Shown here: positions 25,394-36,299 of the stretch, piece after piece
Layout: the number at the start of each line of letters is the position of its first letter
Position numbering within the stretch: position 1 is the stretch's first letter
From: SLST01 sp964458555
GTDB taxonomy: Bacteria; Spirochaetota; Spirochaetia; DSM-27196; SLST01
Assembly: GCA_964458555.1 (NCBI GenBank)
Contig: CAYWJH010000007.1
Coordinates: 6,410 to 70,409 of the forward strand
Reading direction: 5' to 3'
DNA: 64,000 bases
Position numbers and translations under genes: made by a program
The notes under the pieces: model-generated
Database searches by the model: none
Told to the model about the DNA's origin: nothing
What the model saw: the letters and a program-made list of their open reading frames with translations, nothing else

Positions 25394-27934
25394 ATGAAGA
25401 TCGTTTCGTATACCGTCGACCCGAAAATACCCGAGGCGCTGCAGCCGCTCAAGGAGCTCGCGAGCAACCTCTGGCTGAGCTGGAACTTCGACGCGGTCAT
25501 GCTGTTCATGCGGCTCGACTACGACCTGTGGATGGAGTCGCACCAGAACCCGGCACGGCTGCTGGGAATGGTCGGCCAGGAGCGCTACGAGGAGCTCGCC
25601 GCCGACGACTCGTACCTCGCGGCGCTGAATCGCGTCTACGAGAAGTTCCTCGCGTACCGCAAGGGCGAGACCTGGTACACCGGCGAGACGACGGACGTGG
25701 TCGCCTACTTCTCGATGGAATACGGGCTGGACGTGAGCCTGCCCATCTACTCCGGCGGCCTGGGCGTACTCTCCGGCGACCACCTGAAGACGAGCTCCGA
25801 CCTCGGTCTCCCGCTCGTGGGCGTGGGTCTGCTCTACCGGCAGGGCTACTTCCAGCAGTACCTCAACGCCGACGGCTACCAGCAGGAGAGCTACCCGGAG
25901 AACGACTGGTACAACATGCCGGTGACGATCTGCCGCGACGACGAGGGTGCGGCGGTCAAGATAAGCGTCCGGATCGGGGAGGCGACGGTCGTCGCCCAGA
26001 TCTGGGAGGTGAGGATAGGTCGGACGTCGCTTTACCTCCTCGACACGAATATCGCCGACAATACCGAAGATCTGCGGGCGATCACCTCCACGCTCTACGG
26101 CGGGACGAAGGAGACGCGCATCAGACAGGAGATCCTGCTGGGAATCGGCGGGTTCCGCGCGCTGCGCGCGCTCGGCGTCAACCCCGCGGTCGCGCACATG
26201 AACGAGGGCCACTCGGCGTTTCTCGCGATCGAACGGATCCGTGAGCACGTCGCGCAGCACGGTCTCACCGTCGGCGAGGCGATCGAGGCCATTCGCCCTA
26301 CGAGCATCTTCACGACGCACACGCCGGTACCGGCCGGTAACGAGCGCTTTACGCCCGAGCTGATGCAGAAGTACTTCTCGAGCATCACCGGGGATCTGGA
26401 GATCGGCTTCCACGATTTCATGGCGCTCGGCCGTGAGAACCCCGACGACGAGCTCGAGCACTTCTGCATGACCGTGCTCGCGATTCGACTCTCTGCGTAC
26501 AACAACGCGGTGAGCGCGCTGCACGGCGAGGTGAGCCGCGACATGTGGAAGAACCTCTGGCCGAACCTCCCCACCGAGGAGGTTCCCATCACGAGCATCA
26601 CGAACGGCGTCCACATCCGCACGTGGCTCAGTCACGACATGCAGGACCTGCTCGATCGCTACTTCGGCCCGCGCTTCTACGACGATCCGACCTACCTGGA
26701 CATCTGGGATCGGATCGATCGGGTGAGCGACGAGGAGCTGTGGCGGACCCACGAGCGGCGCAAGGAACGCCTCGTCGCCTTCGCGCGCGAGCGACAGTAT
26801 CAGCAGCACCGCAACCGCGGCGTCTCCGGAAGCCAGCTCACCGCGGCCACCGAGGTTCTCTCTCCGTACGCGTTCACGATCAGCTTCGCGAGGCGGTTTG
26901 CAACCTACAAGCGAGCTACGCTGCTCTTCCGCGACAAGGAGCGGCTCTACAAGCTGTTGACGAACACCGAATACCCGGTCCAGATCATCTTCAGCGGCAA
27001 GGCGCACCCGCACGACGTCCCCGGCAAGAACCTCATCAAGGACATCTACCACTTCGCCCAACAGCCCGAGATCCGGCGGAAGGTCGTCTTCCTCGAGAAC
27101 TACGACATTGGCGTGGCGAAGTACCTCGTCAGCGGCAGCGACCTCTGGCTCAACACGCCGCGGCGCCCCATGGAGGCGAGTGGGACGAGCGGCATGAAGG
27201 CCGGCATCAACGGCGTGCTGAGCTGCTCGATCCTCGACGGTTGGTGGGCCGAAGGGTACCAGCCGTCGCTCGGCTGGGCGATCGGAAGCGGCGAGCACTA
27301 CGAGGACGAGGAGGAGCAGGACGAGATAGAGAGCAAGCTGCTCTACGACCTGCTCGAACGCGAGATCGTGCCCCGCTACTACGAGCGCGCGCGGGACGGT
27401 CTGCCGCGCGAGTGGATCCGCATGATGAAGTCGAGCATGCGCGAGCTCGGTCCTCAGTTCGCGAGCCACCGGATGCTCATGGAGTACGCCGACCAGTTCT
27501 ACATACCCGCGCTCGAGAGCGCGAAGCGGATCGAATCGACCTCGTACGCAGGCGCGAAGGACCTCGCCGCGTACATGAAGCGGCTCGACGCCGCGTGGGC
27601 CGACCTCCGTGTCGTCGAAACCCCGACGATTCCCGACCGGACGCTCAAGGTGGGCGATTCGATGGAGCTCAGCGCGAGGGTACGGATGGACGGCCTCGAG
27701 CCCGACGAGGTCGCCGTGGAGCTCTACTACGGACCCATGAAGAGCACCGGCGAGATCGGCAGCCCGTCCTCGGCGCCGATGGAGCACACGAAGACGGAGA
27801 AGGACGGGGTCCACGTCTTCACCGCGACGATCGAGCTCGGCTACGCCGGCCGCCAGGGTCTCGCGGTACGCGTCGTCCCGAGGCACGAGCAGCTCGCCCA
27901 GCGCTTCGTGCCCGGCTACGTCGTATGGGGATGA
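25394..27934 (+). CDS. glgP: Alpha-glucan (glycogen) phosphorylase, DUF3417 type
   Basis: 846-residue GT35 enzyme that releases glucose-1-phosphate from glycogen or maltodextrin. The N-terminal DUF3417 domain (about 10-120; ASNLWLSWNFDAV, then YRKGETWY) marks the TIGR02094-type phosphorylases. The catalytic part includes FSMEYGLDVSLPIYSGGLGV, HMNEGHSAF and the PLP-site EASGTSGMKAGINGV with its Lys. The start at 25394 has AGGAAGGA and begins the DUF3417 domain; the frame stays open upstream only as a shadow of hom. Confidence 0.95.
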   Translation: MKIVSYTVDPKIPEALQPLKELASNLWLSWNFDAVMLFMRLDYDLWMESHQNPARLLGMVGQERYEELAADDSYLAALNRVYEKFLAYRKGETWYTGETTDVVAYFSMEYGLDVSLPIYSGGLGVLSGDHLKTSSDLGLPLVGVGLLYRQGYFQQYLNADGYQQESYPENDWYNMPVTICRDDEGAAVKISVRIGEATVVAQIWEVRIGRTSLYLLDTNIADNTEDLRAITSTLYGGTKETRIRQEILLGIGGFRALRALGVNPAVAHMNEGHSAFLAIERIREHVAQHGLTVGEAIEAIRPTSIFTTHTPVPAGNERFTPELMQKYFSSITGDLEIGFHDFMALGRENPDDELEHFCMTVLAIRLSAYNNAVSALHGEVSRDMWKNLWPNLPTEEVPITSITNGVHIRTWLSHDMQDLLDRYFGPRFYDDPTYLDIWDRIDRVSDEELWRTHERRKERLVAFARERQYQQHRNRGVSGSQLTAATEVLSPYAFTISFARRFATYKRATLLFRDKERLYKLLTNTEYPVQIIFSGKAHPHDVPGKNLIKDIYHFAQQPEIRRKVVFLENYDIGVAKYLVSGSDLWLNTPRRPMEASGTSGMKAGINGVLSCSILDGWWAEGYQPSLGWAIGSGEHYEDEEEQDEIESKLLYDLLEREIVPRYYERARDGLPREWIRMMKSSMRELGPQFASHRMLMEYADQFYIPALESAKRIESTSYAGAKDLAAYMKRLDAAWADLRVVETPTIPDRTLKVGDSMELSARVRMDGLEPDEVAVELYYGPMKSTGEIGSPSSAPMEHTKTEKDGVHVFTATIELGYAGRQGLAVRVVPRHEQLAQRFVPGYVVWG

Positions 27935-28011
27935 ACCGCCGACCGAAGTAGCCCGCGCCGCCCGCCCCGGCGGATGACCGCCGGGCGGATGACGTCTATA
28001 CTCGAAGTGCC

Positions 28012-29295
28012 ATGTTCGCGAACCCGCTTCTTTCGGCGCTGTTCTTCGGTCTGCTGACCGCGGTCTCGCTGCCGCTCGGCGCGATCGTGGCGCGCTTCTG
28101 GGTGCCGCGCGATCGCGTACTCGCCTCGCTCATGGCCTTTGGCGCCGGGGCGCTCCTTTCGGCGCTGACGATCGACCTCGTGGGAAACGCGCTCGAACAC
28201 GGCAACGTCTGGCCCCTGTCGGGCGGGGCGGTGCTGGGCGGCCTGCTCTTCGTCGTTCTCAACCAGGTCGTCAACAACCAGGGCGGGTTCCTCCGCAAGT
28301 CGGCCACGACGCTGAAGTACCTGCGCGGGCTGAAGGAGGAGCGGCTCAAAGAGCTCTTCCGCAGCATCAGCGCCGTGCCGGTCTTCAACGAGCTCCCGCC
28401 GGAGGAGATCGCCGAGCTCGTCCCGTACATCGGCACCAGAACCTTCGCGGCCGGAGACACGGTCATCCGCGAGGGCGAGCCCGGCGACAGCGTCTTCATC
28501 GTGGAGTCGGGTCGCGTGAGGATAGCGAGCAACGACACGCACGTGGCGACGCTCGGGGACGGCGACGTGCTGGGCGAGATGGCGCTCGTCACCGGGGAGC
28601 CGCGATCGGCGACCGCGGTGGCCGAAACCGAGTGTCGAGTCTGGTACATCATGAAGGACGATTTCGACGAGCTCCTCGCCGCGTCGCCGCACCTCAAGCA
28701 GGCGGTCAGCGAGCTCGCGATGGAGCGGATCTCGAACCTGCAGGAACAGCAGATCATGCACCCCGACGACGCGCGGCGCTGGTACCAGAAGGCGGCGCGC
28801 AACGTCGATCAGGAACTGCTGCAACCGACGCCGGTGGAGATCCGCGAGGCGGCGCACGAGCACGGCGGCGCGCCGCTGGCAATCTGGCTCGGCATCCTGC
28901 TCGACGGTATCCCCGAGTCGCTCGTGATCGGCGCGAGCCTCGTCCAGGCGAGCATCAGCTTCTCGCTGCTCGCCGGGCTCTTTCTGTCGAACTTCCCGGA
29001 GGCGTTGTCGAGCTCCGCGGCGATGCGGCAGGCCTCCTACGGGTTCGGCCGAATCCTCGTGATGTGGGTTTCGCTGATGCTGCTCACGGGGCTGGGAGCG
29101 CTACTGGGCAACCTCTTCTTCACCGGTGCCTCGCACGAGATGCTCGCGCTCGTGGAGGGCATCGCGGCCGGCGCGATGCTCACGATGATCGCCGAGACGA
29201 TGCTGCCCGAAGCGTACCACAAGGGCGGGACGGTGACGGGGCTGTCCACGCTGCTGGGCTTCCTCGTGGCGATCCTGTTCAAGACGCTGGAGTAG
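28012..29295 (+). CDS. ZIP-like transporter with an internal cyclic-nucleotide-binding domain
   Basis: 427 residues in three parts. Residues 1-90 hold three hydrophobic helices. Residues about 115-245 form a cNMP-binding domain (VPVFNELPPEEIAELV, GEPGDSVFIVESG, and a phosphate-binding cassette GEMALVTGEPRSATA). Residues about 283-427 return to a membrane domain with ZIP-like helices: GILLDGIPESLVIG and LSNFPEALSSSAAMRQ in place of the usual HNxPEG and HEIPE motifs. The first His of each motif is missing, so transport ability is uncertain. TATACT lies 9 bases before the start. Confidence 0.75.
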   Translation: MFANPLLSALFFGLLTAVSLPLGAIVARFWVPRDRVLASLMAFGAGALLSALTIDLVGNALEHGNVWPLSGGAVLGGLLFVVLNQVVNNQGGFLRKSATTLKYLRGLKEERLKELFRSISAVPVFNELPPEEIAELVPYIGTRTFAAGDTVIREGEPGDSVFIVESGRVRIASNDTHVATLGDGDVLGEMALVTGEPRSATAVAETECRVWYIMKDDFDELLAASPHLKQAVSELAMERISNLQEQQIMHPDDARRWYQKAARNVDQELLQPTPVEIREAAHEHGGAPLAIWLGILLDGIPESLVIGASLVQASISFSLLAGLFLSNFPEALSSSAAMRQASYGFGRILVMWVSLMLLTGLGALLGNLFFTGASHEMLALVEGIAAGAMLTMIAETMLPEAYHKGGTVTGLSTLLGFLVAILFKTLE

Positions 29296-29300
29296 CGGCC

Positions 29301-29319
29301 GGTCGCGGGAAACGCGACC
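29301..29319. terminator. Hairpin between convergent genes
   Basis: GGTCGCG-GGAAA-CGCGACC, a perfect 7-bp stem extendable by one pair, in the 54-base space between two converging genes. No U-tract, so only a tentative terminator. Confidence 0.35.
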
Positions 29320-29349
29320 GCCGGGCGGCGAGCGCGCGGCCGCCCGCGC

Positions 29350-30045
29350 CTACAGCGCCAACCAGGGGTCGAGCAGCACGAAGACGATCACGACGAGGAT
29401 CGCGGGGATGTAGTCGGCGGTCTTGATGTGCTTGAGGTTGAGCAGGTTGATCCCGATCATGAGGATCAAGGCTCCCCCCACCGCGGTGATCTCGCTCAGC
29501 ATGAGCTCGCTCACCCAGGGGCTGAGCGACCCCGCGAGCAGCGTCACCCCTCCCTGGTAGACGAGAATGACGAGCGCGCTGAACGCGACCCCGATGCCCA
29601 TCGAGGCGGCGAGCAGGATCGACATGAACCCGTCCATGACCGACTTCGTGAGGAGCAACTGGTAGTCGCCCTCCACGCCGGCCCGGAAACTGCCCAGAAT
29701 CGCCATGGCGCCCACGCAGAAGAGCACGGACGCGCGGAGGAACCCGTACGCGAACTCGCTGCCGGAGCTGGAGCGCTGAAACCGTTGCCGCAGGAGCTCG
29801 CCGAGCCTGAGGATGCCATCTTCCACGCCCCACCACGAGCCGAGGATCCCGCCGAGAACGACGGCGAGCGCCAGATAGAGCACGCGCTGCATCTCCAGCG
29901 CCATGGACATGCCAATAACGAGCGTGATGATTCCCACACCCGAGTACAGCACCTCTCGGACCCGATCGCCGATCCGCCGATTGAAGATCAGACCGATCAG
30001 CGAACCGGCGATCACGGCCGCGGCGTTGATGATGGTGGCGATCAT
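29350..30045 (-). CDS. DUF554-family membrane protein
   Basis: 231-residue integral membrane protein with seven or so helices. It starts MIATIINAAAVIAGSLIGL, the conserved N-terminal helix of the YdfK/DUF554 family, followed by VGIITLVIGMSMAL and GGILGSWWGVEDGI. A conserved core FCVGAMAILGSFRAGVEGD and LLTKSVMDGFMSI is present. Function is unknown; a transport role is assumed for the family. The start at 30045 is chosen because it coincides with the first helix. Confidence 0.82.
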   Translation of the reverse strand: MIATIINAAAVIAGSLIGLIFNRRIGDRVREVLYSGVGIITLVIGMSMALEMQRVLYLALAVVLGGILGSWWGVEDGILRLGELLRQRFQRSSSGSEFAYGFLRASVLFCVGAMAILGSFRAGVEGDYQLLLTKSVMDGFMSILLAASMGIGVAFSALVILVYQGGVTLLAGSLSPWVSELMLSEITAVGGALILMIGINLLNLKHIKTADYIPAILVVIVFVLLDPWLAL

Positions 30046-30127
30046 GCAGGCGAGTGTAGCGGCGGTCGACCCTAAACTCAAGTGCCGTTCCGATCGATGC
30101 TTATAGTGAACGGACGAGGAGGACATC

Positions 30128-30460
30128 GTGAGCCAGACGGCACAGGCGGAATCAGGCATCGGGACGAAGCGGAAGATCTACTGCGCGAACTGCAAGAACT
30201 GCAAACTGGTGCCGTCGCCGGTCGACGACGACACGCGCTACGTGCTCCGCGTTCGCTGCGCCGCCGGGAAGTGGCGCAAGCGACTGGGCGGTGAGAAGCT
30301 CTACAAGTACTTCACCGTCATCCGCCGCAGCATGGAAGACTGCGACTCGTACGAGCCCATGGGCGACGAGGACGAGTTCCTTCAGGACCTCAAGCGAAAC
30401 CTGCCGATCAACGACGAGGTCTACGAGTCCGACCCGGTATCGAACCCGCAGGGCTCGTAG
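30128..30460 (+). CDS. Small conserved Cys-rich protein (CANCKNC)
   Basis: 110-residue soluble protein starting with GTG behind a GAGGAGGA ribosome site. The N-terminal YCANCKNCKLV plus Cys residues in VRCAAGKW and EDCDSYE suggest a four-Cys metal site. The body GEKLYKYFTVIRR is basic and the C-terminal quarter acidic. From memory it resembles a small protein shared by Treponema and Spirochaeta; its function is not known. A zinc-ribbon or nucleic-acid role is a guess. Divergent from the DUF554 gene. Confidence 0.7.
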   Translation: MSQTAQAESGIGTKRKIYCANCKNCKLVPSPVDDDTRYVLRVRCAAGKWRKRLGGEKLYKYFTVIRRSMEDCDSYEPMGDEDEFLQDLKRNLPINDEVYESDPVSNPQGS

Positions 30461-30490
30461 CCCGCCGGCGCCGCAAGCGCCACCATGGCG

Positions 30491-30519
30491 TTGATACGAC
30501 GCACGTGGGGGTGTACATT
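30491..30519 (+). promoter_or_regulatory. Promoter for the small TPR lipoprotein
   Basis: TTGATA (30491-30496), 17-base spacer, TACATT (30514-30519), then 8 bases to the ATG at 30528, so the predicted mRNA begins at or one base before the start codon. Confidence 0.5.
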
Positions 30520-30527
30520 GCTCAGTA

Positions 30528-30953
30528 ATGAAACGACTCAGCCTCATCGCCGTGGCGGCCGTGGTCTTGTTCGGCTGCCAGACCGTTCCCACCGAGATAC
30601 CCGAGGACCTCACGCAGGCTGAGCTCATCCAGCTCGCCCAGGAAGCGACCGACCAGGAGAACTGGGAGGCGGCGCAGGCGTACTACGCCGCCATGGTCGA
30701 CCGGTATCCCAACGACCGCGCTGCGATCGCCACGGCGCGGTACGAGATCGCGTTCATCGAGTACAAGCGGGGCGACTTCGACGAAGCCGAGCGCCGATTC
30801 GAAGAGCTTCTCGGCATGTACGACTTCGAGCGCGACGAGCTCCCTGCCTGGCCGCGCGTGCTCGCCAACCGCGTGCTCGACGAGATGGAAGCCGAGCGCC
30901 AACGAGCGGCCGAGGAAGCGGCCGCCGACTCGGAAGCTACTGCGGAAGAATGA
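30528..30953 (+). CDS. Small TPR-like lipoprotein
   Basis: 141 residues. The signal peptide ends in the lipobox LFGC with Cys17, so the mature protein is lipid-anchored. Residues about 35-95 form one to two TPR-like helical repeats (ENWEAAQAYYAAMVDRYPND, then YKRGDFDEAERRFEELLG), similar to YbgF/BamD-type repeats. The C terminus is a charged Glu/Ala helix. Probably an envelope scaffold; partner unknown. Its end overlaps the convergent vWA gene by 17 bases. Confidence 0.75.
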   Translation: MKRLSLIAVAAVVLFGCQTVPTEIPEDLTQAELIQLAQEATDQENWEAAQAYYAAMVDRYPNDRAAIATARYEIAFIEYKRGDFDEAERRFEELLGMYDFERDELPAWPRVLANRVLDEMEAERQRAAEEAAADSEATAEE

Positions 30954-32154
30954 TCGTGTGGATTTTCACGCCGCGGCGCTCGGCCTCCGCCTGGACGAGC
31001 TCGCGCGTCACCGCTCCCCGCGCGTGCGGGTGCGGGGGGGCGTCGCCCACGAGGACGACGTGACGCTCGTCGGCGGTCCATACGTAGCGCGTCACCGCGG
31101 TGTAGAGCGCCTCGTAGACCGCCTCCGGGATGTCGCGACCGCCGGCGACACGGATCGTGTCGACCGCCCGCTGCACGAATCCCAGATCGTTCTGAAAGTC
31201 GAACCGCCGCGTGAGGTACTCCTCCATGTAGTCGCGGTAGTAGACGAGCCCCACGCGCAGTGAGGCGCTCGCCTCCACGTACTTCTCGAGCATGGGCACG
31301 AGGTTTGACTGCAGGTGTGGCACGTTGTCTTCCATGCTCTGCGTCGTGTCGAGCGCGAGCACGAGCTCGACCGATGTGCCTCGCGCCCCGGCGATGATCC
31401 GCTCGATCGTGTCCAGGACGTCCTCGTCGGTCTCGCTCTCCACCGCATCGCCGCCGTTCTCTTCGGCGATCTCGCGCAACCGGTCGACCGCCTCGGGCAT
31501 GTACTCCGGCCTCTCGGTGACGCGCTCGCGCTGCGAGACGCGCAGGATGAAGGGGTTGTCGCGGTAGCCGCCGGAGTAGTCGGCGTACGGCTTCTCGAAG
31601 GCGCGGATGCTGAGGTACGTTCCGTCGAGGACCTGGAGCTCGCCGCTTCGCGTCCACTCGTACCCGTAGACCACGACGTAGGGGATGAAGATCCGGTACG
31701 CCTCGCCGAACTCCTCGTCGGCCACCGGCGTCGAATCCACGAGCGAGTAGACCCCGTCCGCGTCGAGGACCTCGCCGTCGAGTACGCGCCGCTCGTCGCC
31801 GTTCTCCGGATGCCAGGAGGGATTTCGGTAGGCGTAGGTCGCGACCTCGTGGTCGGACCGTTCGGTCGATTCGGTCAACAGGATCGAGCCGAGCCCCTCG
31901 CGGTTGCGAACGTGAAGGTAGTAGCCCCCTTCGATCGTCTGGTCGATCCGGACGTCTTCCGGCTGAAGCGACAGGGCCGATGTCGTCCGCTCCCGCGTGC
32001 CGGCCGGCCCGCGTTCGGGCGCCGCACCGCTCGCCGCCGCGGTCCGCGTCGCGTCTTCGGAGCCCTCCGTCTGCGCGGGGAGCCCTCCGGCGACCGCGAG
32101 GAGCAGGAGCGAGCCGAGTGCGAGCACCGCGATACCGAGCCTTCCCTGTGCCAT
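30937..32154 (-). CDS. Secreted von Willebrand factor A domain protein
   Basis: 405 residues with a signal peptide (about 1-27, GGLPAQTEG). A beta-rich middle (60-210) is followed by a vWA domain (about 270-405). Its metal site is visible as DTTQSMEDN, a D-x-T-x-S variant of DxSxS, with a later GGRDIPEAVYEAL and VVLVGDAPPH. Such domains bind protein ligands through a divalent ion. It follows the hypothetical secreted gene by 22 bases and may be part of the glmS transcription unit. Confidence 0.78.
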   Translation of the reverse strand: MAQGRLGIAVLALGSLLLLAVAGGLPAQTEGSEDATRTAAASGAAPERGPAGTRERTTSALSLQPEDVRIDQTIEGGYYLHVRNREGLGSILLTESTERSDHEVATYAYRNPSWHPENGDERRVLDGEVLDADGVYSLVDSTPVADEEFGEAYRIFIPYVVVYGYEWTRSGELQVLDGTYLSIRAFEKPYADYSGGYRDNPFILRVSQRERVTERPEYMPEAVDRLREIAEENGGDAVESETDEDVLDTIERIIAGARGTSVELVLALDTTQSMEDNVPHLQSNLVPMLEKYVEASASLRVGLVYYRDYMEEYLTRRFDFQNDLGFVQRAVDTIRVAGGRDIPEAVYEALYTAVTRYVWTADERHVVLVGDAPPHPHARGAVTRELVQAEAERRGVKIHTIILPQ

Positions 32155-32176
32155 CGGTTCTAGTATCGGCGGGAAG

Positions 32177-32678
32177 TTACAGCTCGATTACCGCCGGAAA
32201 GACCGGCGCGCGTCCCGGGATGCGCACACCCTCGAGGTTACTGAAGAAGAGATGCTGCGCGATGAAGCGGTCGACGAAGGAACAGACCGTCACGTCCGGC
32301 GGAAGCTCGCCCGCGGCGACCTCCACGAGAAGCGACCACCCGGCGTCGGACTCGTGGTAGACCAGGCCGTCGGCCGCGCGCAGCGCCCGCTCGGGACAGG
32401 CCGCGGGCGCCCACGCCGCCGGACGCTCGAGCGGCGCGTCCACGTACAGGACGTCGACGAACGCCTCGGCGACCCGGTAGCGACCGTACCAGTAGGGAGT
32501 CACATCGGGGGCAAACGCGTCGATGCCGCGGCGCGCCTCGGGTCCGACCTCGAGCACGGCGGTACGCGCGAAGTCGGGCACCTGCTCCGTCGTCTGCGCC
32601 GCCGCGGGCCGCGCGGAGTACGGCCCGGCGACCGCAACCGAGCAGAGCGCGAGCACGAGCAGCCGGCGTCTGATCGGC

Positions 32679-32695
<17 letters not shown>
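32177..32695 (-). CDS. Secreted protein of unknown function
   Basis: About 172 residues. No ATG start exists; the best is a GTG at 32695, which overlaps the glmS end by 17 bases and gives a clean signal peptide (basic MLRSSRPIRRR, then LLVLALCSVAVAG and ARPAAAQ). The mature part has three Cys and short motifs YWYGRYRVAEAFVDVLYVD and CSFVDRFIAQHLFF. I do not recognise the family. The start assignment is uncertain; a GTG ten to fifteen codons later is possible. Translation is probably coupled to glmS. Confidence 0.55.
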
Positions 32696-34501
<1,806 letters not shown>

Positions 34502-34502
<1 letters not shown>

Positions 34503-35125
34503 CAGTTGCCTCCTAAGTTGGCGAGCTGGTTCAGCCGGCCCTTATCGAGAAGCCAGACCGCGTTCCCCTTGATCGAGAGAACGCCGCTCGAGGCGAGCTC
34601 GTCGAGATGCTCGCGGACGAGCTCTACCGGGGTCTCCAGGTTGAGCGAGATCTGCTCGACGGTTCGGTCGAGCGGCAGATGCTGCTCGTCGGGCTTTCGC
34701 TCGCCGAAGCGCGTGTAGAGATTGAGCGCGATCAAACTGTGCTGATTGCGCTGGTAGAGCATCTGAATCTGGCTGTTCGCGTTCTGGAGCCTGCGGCTGA
34801 GCTTGTCGATGATGTTGAGCGCGATCTTCGCGTTCTTCTCGATCATCCCCATGAAGCCCTGCCGGTCGAACGCGAGGAGCTGCGTCGTGTTGACCGCCGT
34901 CGCCGTCGCGGTCCGCGCGATGCGCGACACGATCGCCATTTCGCCGAAGAAATCGCCCTTCTCGAGGACCGCGAGCTCGTGCTCGCGTCCGCCGATGTTC
35001 TTGGAGATCTTCACCTGGCCGGTCTGGATGATGTACATGTGGTCGCCCTGGTCACCTTCGCGGAAGATGACCCGGCCGGCCTCGAAGGTCTGGCCGTATT
35101 TCTCGAAGAGCGGATTCTCTGGCAT
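34502..35125 (-). CDS. Crp/Fnr-family cNMP-binding regulator
   Basis: 207 residues from the ATG at 35125 (GGGGAG ribosome site). The cNMP-binding domain spans about 8-120: FREGDQGDHMYIIQTGQVKI and a cassette-like FFGEMAIVSRIARTATA, in which the usual Arg of the cassette is present. A helix leads to a C-terminal winged helix (about 150-205; VEQISLNLETPVELVREHLDEL). The recognition helix is atypical of E. coli CRP, so DNA binding is likely but not certain. One-base overlap with glmS suggests it may control amino-sugar supply. Confidence 0.82.
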
Positions 35126-35254
35126 GCAGACTCCCCTGAGTTTTCGTTGAGTATACCTCGTGGGATCTCCGTTCTCAAGCTCGCGGCGCGCTCCGGCCCG
35201 GCGGCTTTTGAAGCACGACGCGCTCACGCCGCGTAGGAAAGATGGGAGGAGACT

Positions 35255-36274
35255 ATGCGAAGACTATGGCTGCTCTGTGTGGGTTTGATGACGACGTCGT
35301 GCGCGCCGCTTCCGCCCATCCCCTTCGTCACGGATGCCGATCTGGCCGCACCGGTCGTCACGGACCTCCGGCTCGCGAGCCCGGTCGAGCTCGAGGTCGC
35401 CTTCGACGAACCGGTGAGCGTCGTTTCCGAGCCGCTGGGCTCGGCGTCGGTCGGGGAGGTGGCCCTGCGCGCGGAGGAGACGCCGCAACCGGTGGTGGGA
35501 TTCCTCTTCGAGGCGGCGCCCTCGCCTGCGGCCGAGCACCACGTGGAGGCGCAGGTCGCCGACGAGGCGGGCAACCACCTGCGATTCGTCGCCCGCTTCT
35601 ACGGGCTCAACCCCCTGCTTCCGGCGATGATCATCAACGAGCTCACGACTCAGGGCTCGGGCAACCACCCGGACCTCGTCGAGATCCGCGTCCTCACCGA
35701 CGGCAACCTCGCCGGAGCGTGCCTCTACGAGGGCGTGCCCGGCAACTGGGAGCAGCGCTTCGTCTTCCCGTCGGTGGACGTCGTCGCGGGAGACTACCTC
35801 GTCGTGCACTTCAAACCTGAGGGCATCGCGGACGAGGTGAACGAGACCTCGCGCCGCGACGCGTCCGGCGGCCTGGACGCGTCGCCCGAGGCGTGGGACT
35901 TCTGGGTAGACGGAGGCACGGGGTTATCGGGGAACAACGGCGCGATCTCGCTCTGCGAGAACCCGCTGGGAGGGTATGTAGACGCGGTGCTCTACTCGAA
36001 CCGCACGAGCGACTCCGACGAGCGGTACCGGGGCTTCGCGAGCACGAAGGTGATGAATCGTGCCGATGCGCTCGCGGCCGCCGGCGCGTGGACGTTCGCC
36101 GGGGAGGCGGTCGCGCCGGAGGACGCGGTCGACCCGGAGCCGAGCACCGCGACCCGCTCGATGGCGCGCAGGTCGGACGGAACAGACACCAACTCCCGGT
36201 CGGACTGGCACATCACGCCCACGCGCGGGTTGACCCCAGGAACCGAGAACACCGACGAGGTATACGAGCCGTAG
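35255..36274 (+). CDS. Lipoprotein with lamin-tail-like domain
   Basis: 339 residues. Signal peptide with lipobox TTSC (Cys16) and a strong GGAGGAG ribosome site. Residues about 30-115 look like an Ig/SbsA-type module (PVELEVAFDEPVSVV). From about residue 125 (MIINELTTQGSGNHPDLVEI) the pattern resembles a lamin-tail domain, found in many secreted bacterial proteins, ending WHITPTRGLTPGTEN, a typical LTD end. Surface-exposed; binding partner unknown. Confidence 0.7.
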   Translation: MRRLWLLCVGLMTTSCAPLPPIPFVTDADLAAPVVTDLRLASPVELEVAFDEPVSVVSEPLGSASVGEVALRAEETPQPVVGFLFEAAPSPAAEHHVEAQVADEAGNHLRFVARFYGLNPLLPAMIINELTTQGSGNHPDLVEIRVLTDGNLAGACLYEGVPGNWEQRFVFPSVDVVAGDYLVVHFKPEGIADEVNETSRRDASGGLDASPEAWDFWVDGGTGLSGNNGAISLCENPLGGYVDAVLYSNRTSDSDERYRGFASTKVMNRADALAAAGAWTFAGEAVAPEDAVDPEPSTATRSMARRSDGTDTNSRSDWHITPTRGLTPGTENTDEVYEP

Positions 36275-36299
36275 GGCGGCCCCCGCTACGCGCCCCTCG

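Noticed and set aside
25367..27886. Minus-strand open frame of 839 codons opposite glgP
   Set aside because: Shadow of a well-recognised phosphorylase; composition is not protein-like.
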